From assembly GCA_017460955.1 (NCBI GenBank), contig JAFTZY010000009.1, forward strand, positions 1-49,763: a stretch of DNA of 49,763 nt, written 5' to 3'. Shown piece by piece: positions 37,880-45,776 of this stretch (positions within the stretch are counted from its first letter, which is position 1; the number at the start of each line of letters is the position of its first letter). The position numbers and the translations under genes were made by a program. This stretch comes from Oscillospiraceae bacterium. Lineage in GTDB: Bacteria > Bacillota > Clostridia > Oscillospirales > Ruminococcaceae. The notes beneath the pieces were generated by a model that did no database searches, was not told where the DNA came from, and worked only from the letters and a program-made list of their open reading frames with translations.

Positions 37880-38379
37880 GAAGGATCGCCGTTTGTCCCG
37901 GGAGCTTCGATCCCGTGACGCTGGGGCATCTGGATATCATCACACGGGCATCCATGCTGTTCGATAAGGTGATCGTACTGATCTCCACAAATGCTGCCAA
38001 GAACCAGGCAAGCTTCACGGCGACGGAGCGTATGCTGATGATCGCCAAGGCGACGGAGCACCTGGACAATGTTGTGATCGATATTCTGGACGGCCTGCTG
38101 GTGGATTATGTCCGCCGGGTGCAGGCGGTGGCCATTGTCAAGGGTCTGCGTGCTGTCAGTGATTTTGAGTATGAATTCCAGATGGCGCTGACCAACCGTG
38201 TGCTGTATGACAAGGCCGAAACCGTATTTCTCACAACGAGCAAGGAGAACATGTACCTGAGCTCAAGTGTTGTCAAGCAGATCGCATACTTCGGCGGGGA
38301 TATCAGCTCCTTCGTGCCGGAGTGTATTCTGGATACGATCGAAAAACGCCTAAAAAAGGAGGACCATGATGAGTATTGA
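37876..38379 (+). CDS. coaD: Phosphopantetheine adenylyltransferase
   Basis: CoaD adenylates 4'-phosphopantetheine in coenzyme A synthesis. 167 residues. VCPGSFDPVTLGHLDII holds the nucleotidyltransferase TxGH motif (His18), with VKGLRAVSDFEYE and the C-terminal YLSSSVVKQIAYFGGDIS. GGAGGAGG precedes the ATG. Its 3' end overlaps the following coiled-coil gene. Confidence 0.97.
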   Translation: MRRIAVCPGSFDPVTLGHLDIITRASMLFDKVIVLISTNAAKNQASFTATERMLMIAKATEHLDNVVIDILDGLLVDYVRRVQAVAIVKGLRAVSDFEYEFQMALTNRVLYDKAETVFLTTSKENMYLSSSVVKQIAYFGGDISSFVPECILDTIEKRLKKEDHDEY

Positions 38380-38896
38380 TGAGATTCTGGATGATATGGA
38401 TGAGCTGCTGGATAAGGCAGCGGCCGTGCCGTTTGCATCCCATAAGTCGGTGATTGACGGGGAGCGTCTGCGTGAACTGATCAATGATGTGCGTCTGAAC
38501 ATGCCGCAGGAGATCAAGCATGCCAAGATGGTCGAGTACGACCGTGAGCGCATCATCAAGGAGGCCGAAGCCAAGGCCGAGCGCATCGTGCGACAGGCGG
38601 AGGACCGCGCCAAGACGCTTGTAGCCGAGGATGCCATTGTCCGTGAGGCCAAGAAGCGTGCCCTTGAGGCCGTGACCAAGGCCAAGAGCGAGTCCGATGC
38701 CATCAAGAGCGCAACGGATACCTATGTCGCCAACCGGTTCCAGGAGGTGGAGAATTACTTCAACACCAGCATCAAGGACATTGATACCTTCTTTAGCACC
38801 AACCTGAAGGACGTGCAGAACCGCAAGGCAAAGTTCGAGCAGCTCAAGCGTAAGTCCGGACAGAAGCCTGCTGCGGCAGCTGATGAGAAAAAGTAA
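38369..38896 (+). CDS. Long coiled-coil protein following coaD
   Basis: A 175-residue, highly charged protein with no membrane segment or signal. From about residue 45 to 170 it is almost wholly helical and heptad-like (EAEAKAERIVRQAEDRAKTL), resembling the stalk of ATP-synthase b subunits or DivIVA-type proteins; such genes are often mis-named after these. It follows coaD in an overlap (GGAGG inside coaD) in a way I associate with clostridial genomes. Function unknown; a cell-division or scaffold role is possible. ATG at 38366 is an alternative start. Confidence 0.7.
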   Translation: MSIDEILDDMDELLDKAAAVPFASHKSVIDGERLRELINDVRLNMPQEIKHAKMVEYDRERIIKEAEAKAERIVRQAEDRAKTLVAEDAIVREAKKRALEAVTKAKSESDAIKSATDTYVANRFQEVENYFNTSIKDIDTFFSTNLKDVQNRKAKFEQLKRKSGQKPAAAADEKK

Positions 38897-38926
38897 TCAA
38901 ATATTCATACTTTGATCACATTTTTG

Positions 38927-38935
38927 TGCTATACT
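38927..38935 (+). promoter_or_regulatory. Possible extended -10 promoter upstream of the Lrp gene
   Basis: TGCTATACT forms an extended -10 without a good -35 at 17 bases. Start would be near 38942, so the transcript would run through the hairpin at 38966-39000 before reaching the gene at 39020. Confidence 0.4.
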
Positions 38936-38965
38936 AAAGTTATCATCAATAGAACATACGCAATG

Positions 38966-39000
38966 GAGCGTGCTGCCAAGGGGGCAGTACGCTCTTTTTT
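38966..39000 (+). terminator. Rho-independent terminator or attenuator ahead of the Lrp gene
   Basis: GAGCGTGCTGCC pairs with GGCAGTACGCTC (one mismatch) and is followed by TTTTTT. It is 70 bases after the coiled-coil gene and 20 bases before the next ATG. It may simply end the uvrC-rsmD-coaD transcript. If the weak promoter at 38927 is used, it would instead be an attenuator in the leader. Confidence 0.8.
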
Positions 39001-39019
39001 ATGATGGGAGGAGTACTCT

Positions 39020-39472
39020 ATGGATCAGATCGATCGGAAGCTGATCTCAATCTTACAGCAGAATGCACGCATGCCGCTCAAGGCGATCGCCTCACAGGTA
39101 TTTTTGTCGGCTCCGGCGGTGTCCGCACGTATCGAGAAGCTCGAATCGCAGCACCTGATCCAGGGGTATCACGCCCGGATCGACCAGCAGAAGCTTGGCT
39201 ACCACATCACCGCCTTTATCAGTCTGGAGCTCTCGGCGCAGCAAAAGCCGGAGTTCTATCCCTTCATCGCCGAATGTCCCAATGTGCTCGAATGTAACTG
39301 CGTGACGGGGAACTACTCCATGCTCATCAAGGTCGCATTCCCGAGCACACAGGAGCTCGACCAGTTCATCGGACAGCTCCAGCGCTTTGGCAACACCTCT
39401 ACACAGATCGTATTTTCCACCCCCGTCCCGCCCCGAGATGTGGTGATCCTCCCGGAACCGGAGGAGCCGTAA
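39020..39472 (+). CDS. Lrp/AsnC-family transcription regulator
   Basis: A 150-residue regulator. The N-terminal winged-helix domain (IDRKLISILQQNARMPLKAIA, then the SAPAVSARIEKLE recognition helix) is followed by the ligand-binding RAM domain (about 65-145) with GNYSMLIKV. This family senses amino acids and often regulates a neighbour. The neighbour here is an asparagine-synthetase-like gene 113 bases downstream, as asnC stands next to asnA in enterobacteria. GGGAGGAG precedes the ATG. The ligand is not readable. Confidence 0.93.
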   Translation: MDQIDRKLISILQQNARMPLKAIASQVFLSAPAVSARIEKLESQHLIQGYHARIDQQKLGYHITAFISLELSAQQKPEFYPFIAECPNVLECNCVTGNYSMLIKVAFPSTQELDQFIGQLQRFGNTSTQIVFSTPVPPRDVVILPEPEEP

Positions 39473-39502
39473 GTTCCTGTGCGAGAATTCCCGAAAAACA
39501 TA

Positions 39503-39531
39503 TTGCAAAGCCAGGCGGAATATGGTATAAT
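39503..39531 (+). promoter_or_regulatory. Promoter of the asparagine-synthetase-like gene
   Basis: TTGCAA at 39503-39508, 17 bases, TATAAT at 39526-39531 preceded by TGG (extended -10). Start near 39538. Confidence 0.75.
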
Positions 39532-39541
39532 AACCATTGGA

Positions 39542-39560
39542 GAAGGGCAAAGCGCCCTTC
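39542..39560. promoter_or_regulatory. Dyad just after the transcription start
   Basis: GAAGGGC and GCCCTTC arms separated by AAAGC, placed four bases after the expected start site. It could be an operator for the adjacent Lrp-type regulator or a small 5' hairpin in the message. Confidence 0.45.
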
Positions 39561-39584
39561 GAGTCTGAGAATTGAGGTGTAAGC

Positions 39585-41123
39585 ATGATTGAAGTAAAGG
39601 AATACCGGGGACATATCCGCAACTGGGAAGCGCTGTGTGAAACGCTCGGGATCGACAAGGGACTTACCCGTGAGGCGCGTGAGACGGCGATCCTTGCAGC
39701 CGCCTATGAGAAATGGGGGACGGACATGGCCGACCATCTGTACGGCATGTTTGCGTTTGCCCTCTGGGATACGAAGCGCGAGCGTCTGTTCTGCCTGCGC
39801 GACCAGTTCGGCACCAAGCCCTTTTATTACTACCTGACCGAGGATGGACAGCTCCTGTACGGGACCTACATCCGGCAGATCATGGAGCAGTCGGGCTTTG
39901 TCAAGCAGCTCAACGAGGAGATGCTCCAGATCTACCTGAGCCTGACCTATGTGGCAGGGGAGGACACCTTCTTCAAGGGTGTCAAGAAGCTGATGCCCGG
40001 CTGCTATCTGATCTGGGAAAAGGGCGCGCTCACACTCCACCGCTACTGGAAGCCGGAATTCCATCCCGACCGCAGCAGGAGCCTTGCGGACTGGGCGGAT
40101 GAGATCCATACCACCGTACAGCAGATGATGCGCGATGTCAAGACCGCCGATGAAACGGCCGAGTCCTTCCTCTCCGGCGGCGTGGATTCCTCCTATGTGC
40201 TGGCCATGTCCGATGCCAAACGTGCAGATTCGTGCGGCTATGACGAGGAGCGCTTCGATGAGTCCCGGATCGCAGCCAAGACGGCGGAGCTTCTGGGCGT
40301 GGAGCACAGCGTGGCACGCATCGAGCCCGAGCAGTACTTTTCGATCGTGCCGTGGGTGATGAAGAGCATGGAGCAGCCGCTCGGCGACGCCTCCGCGATC
40401 GTGTTCGCACTCGGCTGCAAGGCGACTGCCGAGCACACAAAGCTTTGCTATTCCGGTGAGGGCGCAGATGAGTTCTTCGGCGGCTACAATATGTACCGCA
40501 ACGCCGAACGCTACGGCGACAACCTCAAGACCTTCTATGTGGGCAACACCAACATCATGAAGGAGGACGAAAAGCAGCGGATCCTCCGGCATTATGACCC
40601 TGACGTCCTGCCGATCAACCTGGTGAAGTACATCTATGAGGAGACCGAGGGGCTCGATCCGCTCACCAAGATGTCCGATGTGGATATCCAGATCTGGCTC
40701 GAGGGCGACATCTATCTCAATGTCGATAAGATGAGCACGGCCTGCGGACTGGAGATCCGGATGCCCCTGACGGACCGCCGTGTCTTTGACATCGCCTCCC
40801 GTCTGCCCAGCGAGTACAAGGTCAACGAAGAGCAGAACAAGGTCGCCTTCCGCACCGCCGCCGCCAAGGTGCTGCCGGAGGAGATCGCGTTCCGCAAGAA
40901 GCTCGGCTTCATCGTGCCCATCCGCATCTGGCTCGCCGATGAGCGCTACAATGCCGATGTGCGCCGGCTGTTTGCCAGCGAGATCGCAGCAAAGTTCTTT
41001 GATCCCGACGCCATCCGCGCCATTTACGACGAGTATGTCGGCGGCAATTCCGACAACTGGCGCAAGATCTGGACGATCTATACCTTCCTTGTCTGGTATG
41101 AGGAATACTTTGTCAAGGCATAA
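39585..41123 (+). CDS. Asparagine-synthetase-B-like protein without the N-terminal nucleophile
   Basis: A 512-residue AsnB homologue. The synthetase half is intact: the ATP PP-loop SFLSGGVDSS near residue 190, GEGADEFFGGY near 290 and RMPLTDRRVFDIASRLP near 390. The glutaminase half is shortened. It begins MIEVKEYRGHIRNWEAL, which aligns with the part of AsnB after the FNGEIYN segment. So the MCGI start with its catalytic cysteine, and about 70 residues, are missing. The promoter lies only 54 bases upstream, so the missing part is not simply unannotated. The protein may use free ammonia or a partner's ammonia, or act on another acceptor. TGAGGTG precedes the ATG. Regulated perhaps by the adjacent Lrp-type gene. 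Confidence 0.85.
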   Translation: MIEVKEYRGHIRNWEALCETLGIDKGLTREARETAILAAAYEKWGTDMADHLYGMFAFALWDTKRERLFCLRDQFGTKPFYYYLTEDGQLLYGTYIRQIMEQSGFVKQLNEEMLQIYLSLTYVAGEDTFFKGVKKLMPGCYLIWEKGALTLHRYWKPEFHPDRSRSLADWADEIHTTVQQMMRDVKTADETAESFLSGGVDSSYVLAMSDAKRADSCGYDEERFDESRIAAKTAELLGVEHSVARIEPEQYFSIVPWVMKSMEQPLGDASAIVFALGCKATAEHTKLCYSGEGADEFFGGYNMYRNAERYGDNLKTFYVGNTNIMKEDEKQRILRHYDPDVLPINLVKYIYEETEGLDPLTKMSDVDIQIWLEGDIYLNVDKMSTACGLEIRMPLTDRRVFDIASRLPSEYKVNEEQNKVAFRTAAAKVLPEEIAFRKKLGFIVPIRIWLADERYNADVRRLFASEIAAKFFDPDAIRAIYDEYVGGNSDNWRKIWTIYTFLVWYEEYFVKA

Positions 41124-41129
41124 AAAGGC

Positions 41130-41161
41130 ACCCCTGCTCCGAAACCGGAGCAGGGGTTTTT
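41130..41161 (+). terminator. Rho-independent terminator after the asnB-like gene
   Basis: ACCCCTGCTCCG, loop AAAC, CGGAGCAGGGG followed by TTTTT, seven bases after the stop. Confidence 0.92.
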
Positions 41162-41314
41162 CATAGCCTACGGAACGAACACCCGATAGCCCAAAACGGA
41201 ATTTCATACAAATTCTCGATCGGACAGCGCCAAGCTGAACTTGCAGTCCGCCGAACGGAAATGCCCCTCAGAGCCGTCCGTGATGAATATGGGGATAGTT
41301 GCACTTTGAAACTG

Positions 41315-41346
41315 CAAACGCTCCCTGAGTGTCCAGAGAGCGTTTG
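41315..41346. terminator. Hairpin downstream of the minus-strand sigma/anti-sigma pair
   Basis: CAAACGCTC (41315-41323) and GAGCGTTTG (41338-41346), with CTG/CAG inside. It lies 28 bases beyond the stop of the minus-strand anti-sigma gene but has no T-run on that strand. The rest of 41162-41373 shows no gene; composition already shifts to AT-rich here. Confidence 0.4.
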
Positions 41347-41373
41347 TGATAATACTTGTTGCTTGTTGCTGTT

Positions 41374-42480
41374 TTACTCTGCACTTAATGCAGCATAGAC
41401 CTCATCCATATTGACAGTAATCTCCTTCATGCTTGAGAAATGCCCGTTTTCATCTGGCTCAGCGCTCTTGTCAAAGAACGAGAATGTCAGCGTTTCTCTG
41501 GTCGGAGTCATGCAGCCTGCCTTCATTCCATTGTATTCCGGAAGTTTTCGCAGACCTATGAATTCGGCAACCTCACCGTTTTCTCTGTAAACCATACAAT
41601 CTGCTTCCTTCGGATAGCTGCCGACGATCATCATGGCAGGCGAGATTTCATAAATAACCACCGAATAGCCATCCTCCTCGATTGTATACGGCGCATTGTC
41701 AGCACCGATTCGGAGTGATCGATCAGGTGTTACAGGAACGGATAGCGTAAATCCTCCGGAAGAACGTGGTTCTTCGCAATCAAGGTAATTGTCCATCTCA
41801 CGGATAGTCTCTACATGAATCTCTAACAAACCAGGTTCAGTGATCTCCTTATTTCCAAAATCTACAATTTTGAGATCACCGCTGAATTCGTTGTCTGTTT
41901 CCTCATCAAGGATCAAATCACAACTCAGATCAGCTGTATCATAACCGTCCTGAGAATAGTCTACATTGCCCCAATGTGCCGTCATAGGATAGAATTTCAA
42001 CTGCTGCTTGTGATCGGGATTTCCATCCTTAAGATGACCGGATAGACTTATGAGTGTCGTAACTCCGTCACAGTAGACTTCGTCAACTTCGACAACAAGG
42101 TTTTCGCCCTCTCCGATGAGAGCTTCTGAAACTTCAACGGCATTCTCGGCGATTTGCTCATAATCATAATGGTCTGCCCATTTGTCGATAGGACGTTCCG
42201 TACCATTATCGTCAAAGGTTCTCTCCGCCTGATGTGATAATGTACCAAATACGCCAAGTTTCGCTGCGGCAACTGTCGCCGTTCCGACACAAGCCGCTGA
42301 CACGGCTGCTGCGAGAAGCACAACACTGAGCTTGGGCTTGCGTTTCGTCTTAACAGACGGTGTATGACTTTCTTCTTTGAAGCGTTTCATAATATTCATG
42401 ACCTCCTGATCGCTGATCGGTTCTGCCGTCGGCAGTTCAGTCGCATCATGGTTCAGGAGCTGATACAATGTATCCTTCAT
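41374..42480 (-). CDS. Membrane-bound anti-sigma factor candidate
   Basis: A 368-residue protein with a cytoplasmic N-terminus of about 50 residues, one membrane helix (about 51-72, LSVVLLAAAVSAACVGTATV) and a large extracellular domain of about 290 residues rich in acidic and beta-type residues. The layout and its four-base overlap with an upstream ECF sigma gene are those of clostridial anti-sigma proteins (DUF4179-like; family name tentative). The external part may sense an envelope signal. No zinc-binding HxxxCxxC motif is visible in the N-terminus. Base composition is AT-richer than the neighbours. Confidence 0.72.
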   Translation of the reverse strand: MKDTLYQLLNHDATELPTAEPISDQEVMNIMKRFKEESHTPSVKTKRKPKLSVVLLAAAVSAACVGTATVAAAKLGVFGTLSHQAERTFDDNGTERPIDKWADHYDYEQIAENAVEVSEALIGEGENLVVEVDEVYCDGVTTLISLSGHLKDGNPDHKQQLKFYPMTAHWGNVDYSQDGYDTADLSCDLILDEETDNEFSGDLKIVDFGNKEITEPGLLEIHVETIREMDNYLDCEEPRSSGGFTLSVPVTPDRSLRIGADNAPYTIEEDGYSVVIYEISPAMMIVGSYPKEADCMVYRENGEVAEFIGLRKLPEYNGMKAGCMTPTRETLTFSFFDKSAEPDENGHFSSMKEITVNMDEVYAALSAE

Positions 42481-43028
42481 TCTTTTTCCTCCTTCCGAAA
42501 ATAGCCTGAGTTTAACTTGATGATTTTTCGCTTTCCTCTGGAAATACGATTATACAGTACACTTTTGGGCTTGCCGAGCCGTTTCGCTGCTTCATCAATG
42601 CTCTCTCCCTGCCAGAAGATCCTAATGAACAATGATTTATCATCTTCGTTCAAGCAGGAGATCAGCTCCGTAAAGAAACTGTCAAACAAGTCGTTTCCTG
42701 TCAAGCCAGTAGTGTCTGCAATAGGCAATTCATCAATGTCAGCCATGGGTTCAAGTCGTTTCAACGCCTTCAAACGGTCGAGTGCTGCGTATTTTGCTAT
42801 CGCAGCGGCCCAACTCTCGAATGCTCCCTTGCCATTGTATGAATTACTGTGTTCCCAGATTTTTAGTATCACATCATACAAGCATTCCTCAGCATCTTCC
42901 GGGTAATCGAATAAAATGCGATGAATGACTGCTTTCAGCAATCCTCCGTAGTTTTTTACAACGAATTCCAGAGCGTCCTCATTCTTTCGCTGTAACTCAT
43001 GTATAAAGTTGTCCTCTGTGATCTTCAA
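42477..43028 (-). CDS. ECF-type RNA polymerase sigma factor
   Basis: A 183-residue sigma-70 family protein of the ECF group. Region 2 covers about residues 10-90 (ALEFVVKNYGGLLKAVIHRIL, then EDAEECLYDVILKIWEHS). Region 4 covers about 125-175, with a helix-turn-helix SIDEAAKRLGKPKSVLYNRISRG-type segment. The frame is open to a GTG at 43067, but only the TTG at 43028 has a proper ribosome site (AAGGAGG, seven bases). The stop overlaps the anti-sigma ATG. ECF factors are normally held by their cognate anti-sigma and released by a stress signal. Confidence 0.9.
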   Translation of the reverse strand: MKITEDNFIHELQRKNEDALEFVVKNYGGLLKAVIHRILFDYPEDAEECLYDVILKIWEHSNSYNGKGAFESWAAAIAKYAALDRLKALKRLEPMADIDELPIADTTGLTGNDLFDSFFTELISCLNEDDKSLFIRIFWQGESIDEAAKRLGKPKSVLYNRISRGKRKIIKLNSGYFRKEEKE

Positions 43029-43126
43029 TTCGGTACCTCCTTGCCTGATCTCTTTGACCTCCTTCACTTACTACTACGATTTTCAAACGGCATTTCTATC
43101 AATCATCAAAAATTCCCTTTGGATAT

Positions 43127-43155
43127 ATTGTATCATACTCAAGGAGGGCTATCAA
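43127..43155 (-). promoter_or_regulatory. Promoter of the ECF sigma operon
   Basis: On the minus strand: TTGATA (plus 43150-43155), 17 bases, TACAAT (plus 43127-43132). A small dyad GGCTATCAATAGCC (43147-43160) covers the -35 box. No separate ECF-type promoter was recognised. Confidence 0.6.
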
Positions 43156-43200
43156 TAGCCTGGGACCATATTCTTCGCGAAATTTTCTATGTCAAACCTC

Positions 43201-43229
43201 TTGCAATTTTGAAAAACCTGTGCTATAAT
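43201..43229 (+). promoter_or_regulatory. Promoter of the membrane-protein pair
   Basis: TTGCAA at 43201-43206, 17 bases, TATAAT at 43224-43229 with TGC ahead (extended -10). Start near 43236; leader of about 80 bases to the ATG at 43317. It diverges from the sigma-operon promoter. The remaining bases of 43029-43316 hold no gene. Confidence 0.8.
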
Positions 43230-43316
43230 AGTAATGCAGTATGCATATGCTAACTGCATGCAGAAAAACCGTCCGCCGCTTGCTGTAACAGCAGCGGCTG
43301 CATAAAAGAGGGTAAG

Positions 43317-43724
43317 ATGTACGAATCAAAGATCCGAACGGCCCTGTGGTGGGCATATGACATTCCCGGCAACATCGGCTGGATCCTCTATTTTGCAGGC
43401 TTCGGAAGATTCCTTGCAAAACCCGGATTCCTGGCGCATCCCGCAGCAGGGGTCCTGCTTGCGCTCCCGGCGCTCCTCATGCTCATCGGCATCCTCGAGC
43501 TTGTCAGCGAACGCATCCGTGGACTTGACAGGATCCTTCCGGCGGTCCGTTTCTGGAGAGGATTCGGCGCGCTCACGGGCGGCGGCCTGCTGGGCGCGGT
43601 GCTGTCCGCTGTCACGATGTACAGCAATCGCAGCACGGCAAATGCCATCCTGATGCTTGTCGGCGGCGTACTGTGCTTTGTGTTTGCAGGACTGATCGCT
43701 TTGAGCTTCAAAAAGCAGAAATGA
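43317..43724 (+). CDS. Four-helix membrane protein
   Basis: A 135-residue protein with hydrophobic segments at about 8-28, 42-62, 82-100 and 110-130. Not recognised. It has its own promoter and is followed after seven bases by another membrane protein, suggesting they act together. GAGGGTAAG serves as ribosome site. Confidence 0.65.
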   Translation: MYESKIRTALWWAYDIPGNIGWILYFAGFGRFLAKPGFLAHPAAGVLLALPALLMLIGILELVSERIRGLDRILPAVRFWRGFGALTGGGLLGAVLSAVTMYSNRSTANAILMLVGGVLCFVFAGLIALSFKKQK

Positions 43725-43731
43725 GGGACAT

Positions 43732-44424
43732 ATGAACACGAGCACGACAACAGCACGCATGCGGCTTGTCATCCCCGCAATGCTGCTGTGCATAATCGGT
43801 GACTACTGCATCGGCATAGAGCCGCGGCATTCCGAGCCGCTCGGCGCAGTCGCAAGCGCCGGCTGGCTGACCATCGGGGACTGGCGCATCGCGCTCTCAG
43901 ATCTCACGGGCGCGGTCGGCAGCGTACTGTATGCGATCGGTGCTGTGGCATTTGTCCGGTGGCTCCTGGGCAATGTGCATCCTGCGGCCCGTGCAGGGCG
44001 GATCTGGCTGAGGCTCTACACTGTGGGTCTTGGCATCGGCTGTGTGTCCTTCCTGTATTTCCACATCGCATGCGGCGGGCTCATCCACCATTTCAAGGTG
44101 CTGTATGAGGTCACGGGCGGCGATCTGAGCCGGACGACGGAGGCGTGGCTGCGCATGTTCCTGCCCGAGGCAGCGCCGTTCTTTCTGCTGTTCATTGGCT
44201 TTGATGTCCTGACGAGTATCGCATGGACCGCGCTGATCCTGATGCGGGTGTTTCCCGTTTCAAAATGGTGGATCCTTGCCGCGCCGCTCCTGTCCGCCGG
44301 GATCGGTACGGTATGTGAGCTCCTGCCACTGCCGTTTTCGGGGATCAACTCCGGCTTTGAGAGCCTGGGGTGGATGCTGATGTTTGTCTGCGGGATCGGC
44401 CTTATCCAAAGGAAGGATACATGA
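43732..44424 (+). CDS. Multi-pass membrane protein, DUF6796-like
   Basis: A 230-residue protein with about six membrane helices. The N-terminal stretch LLCIIGDYCIGIEP recalls the DUF6796 family; this is a tentative memory-based match. The function of that family is unknown to me. Cotranscribed with the membrane protein before it. An 81-base gap then leads to a methyltransferase gene. Confidence 0.6.
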   Translation: MNTSTTTARMRLVIPAMLLCIIGDYCIGIEPRHSEPLGAVASAGWLTIGDWRIALSDLTGAVGSVLYAIGAVAFVRWLLGNVHPAARAGRIWLRLYTVGLGIGCVSFLYFHIACGGLIHHFKVLYEVTGGDLSRTTEAWLRMFLPEAAPFFLLFIGFDVLTSIAWTALILMRVFPVSKWWILAAPLLSAGIGTVCELLPLPFSGINSGFESLGWMLMFVCGIGLIQRKDT

Positions 44425-44505
44425 TACCGGTATATCGGCGATCGTCGTGCAACAGCGCAGGAATATACGGATCCTGAGAGGATCTGAGAAAATGGGGGAG
44501 AAATC

Positions 44506-45156
44506 GTGACAAGCAAACAATACAAGGAACTGTCCGTGCGGGAATTCACCAAAGCGGCGGAGGTGTACGAAAGCGATCATGCGGGCGTCTACAACATGTG
44601 CAAGAAGGACTATCCCGATGTGCTGGCGGAGCTCGAAAAGGAGCCGTTTTACGACTTGCTCGACTGCGGCTGCGGGACCGCGCCCATGCTCACGCTCCTG
44701 CATGAGAAATACCCGGAGAAGCATTACACCGGCATCGATCTGACGCCGAAAATGATCGAGGTCGCCCGTGCAAAGCACATGGAGGGCGTGGAGCTTGTGG
44801 TCGGTGACTGCGAGCATCTGCCGTTTGAAGAGGGGGCGTTCGACGCGGTGATCTGCTGCGAGAGCTTCCACCATTATCCGAACCCGCAGGATTTCTTTGA
44901 CAGCGTATGCCGTGTGCTGCGGCCGGGCGGAAGGCTCGTGCTGCGGGACATGACGATGAGCACTGCCGCTGTGCGCTGGTTCTGCAATCATATCGAAATG
45001 CCGATCGCGCATCTGATCGGCAAGGGTGATGTGCGCATCTACGGCAGGGAGGACATCCGCCGGCTCTGTGAGCATGCCGGTCTGCGCATGGAAAGTTTTG
45101 AAAAGCGCGGATTCTGCCGGCTGCATTGCGTCATCCGAAAGCCGAAGCAGGTATAG
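44506..45156 (+). CDS. Class I SAM-dependent methyltransferase
   Basis: A 216-residue Rossmann-type methyltransferase (UbiE/Methyltransf_11 type). Motif I is LLDCGCGTAPMLTLL near residue 48, with the acidic GIDLTPKMIEVA, VGDCEHLPFEEGAFDAVICC, and the post-motif LRPGGRLVLRDM. The acceptor, small molecule or lipid, cannot be told. GTG at 44506 has GGGGGAG seven bases before it. Confidence 0.88.
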   Translation: MTSKQYKELSVREFTKAAEVYESDHAGVYNMCKKDYPDVLAELEKEPFYDLLDCGCGTAPMLTLLHEKYPEKHYTGIDLTPKMIEVARAKHMEGVELVVGDCEHLPFEEGAFDAVICCESFHHYPNPQDFFDSVCRVLRPGGRLVLRDMTMSTAAVRWFCNHIEMPIAHLIGKGDVRIYGREDIRRLCEHAGLRMESFEKRGFCRLHCVIRKPKQV

Positions 45157-45190
45157 ACGTATAAGAAGCCGCCTGTCACAAAATCATTAA

Positions 45191-45223
45191 AAAGCCGCCG
45201 GAGGGGGGGACCTTCGGCGGCTT
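45191..45223 (+). terminator. Hairpin after the methyltransferase gene
   Basis: AAGCCGCCG, loop of 14 bases containing a G-run, CGGCGGCTT. It is 34 bases after the stop. A-run before and short T-run after; probably a bidirectional weak terminator between convergent genes. Confidence 0.6.
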
Positions 45224-45236
45224 ATCTCTGCCAATA

Positions 45237-45271
45237 GAAAAACGCCCCCGCTCCGCTCAGGGAGCAGGGGC
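45237..45271 (-). terminator. Terminator of the minus-strand spore-protein gene
   Basis: Read on the minus strand: GCCCCTGCTCC, loop CTGAGC, GGAGCGGGGGC (one mismatch), then GTTTTTC. It begins 19 bases after the spore-protein stop. Confidence 0.85.
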
Positions 45272-45289
45272 AATGCTTTGTATCGCAGG

Positions 45290-45469
45290 TTACTGCATCT
45301 TGTAAGCATCGATCATCTTCTTGACCATCTGGCCGCCGATGCTGCCGGCCTCTCTGGAGGTCAGATCGCCGTTGTAGCCCTGCTTGAGGGTCACACCGAC
45401 CTCACTTGCGGACTCCATCTTGAAGCGCTCCATGGCTTCCTTACCCTTCTGCGTAAATTCACCCTTCAT
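45290..45469 (-). CDS. Alpha/beta-type small acid-soluble spore protein
   Basis: A 59-residue protein with the SASP core: EVGVTLKQGYNGDLTSREAG followed by SIGGQMVKKMI. SASPs coat DNA in the forespore and protect it from UV and heat; the GDLTS(R)..GS(I/V)GG..V(K)KMI pattern is the family signature. The frame is open to 45502, but ATG at 45469 has AAGGAG upstream. Upstream on the minus strand TATACTA (plus 45538-45544) resembles a sigma-G -10 box (CATACTA), but the -35 is unclear. It implies a spore-forming lineage. Confidence 0.88.
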   Translation of the reverse strand: MKGEFTQKGKEAMERFKMESASEVGVTLKQGYNGDLTSREAGSIGGQMVKKMIDAYKMQ

Positions 45470-45776
45470 AGTATACTCCTTCTTGTATGACAGTGCATAC
45501 ATTGTTTTTCATAATTGGCGGCGTTGTGCCGCAACAGTAGTATAAGCACCGGGCCGAAAAATATCATAGGGAATTTTTCGCAGAAAAACTGACAGTTTTC
45601 TTTCCTGTTCAGAAAAATCAGCGGAACCCACAAATATCCTATGCGGTTTTTGTGCATAGATCACAATCCAAAGCGCGAGGGCCGTTTGAAATTTTTCAGA
45701 AATAGGTAGTGACAAACCCGGAAAATCGTGTTATAATGAAGATAGGATCGAATTCAGCCGGGAAAGGAGCATCGCT
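45470..45776. other. Intergenic region with divergent promoters
   Basis: No gene is seen. It holds the minus-strand upstream region of the spore protein (possible forespore promoter near 45538-45560), a dyad AAAACTG A CAGTTTT (45585-45599), and, at the right end, the promoter of the recombinase gene: GTGACA at 45709-45714, 17 bases, TATAAT at 45732-45737 with TGT ahead (extended -10). The middle is AT-rich. Confidence 0.6.
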
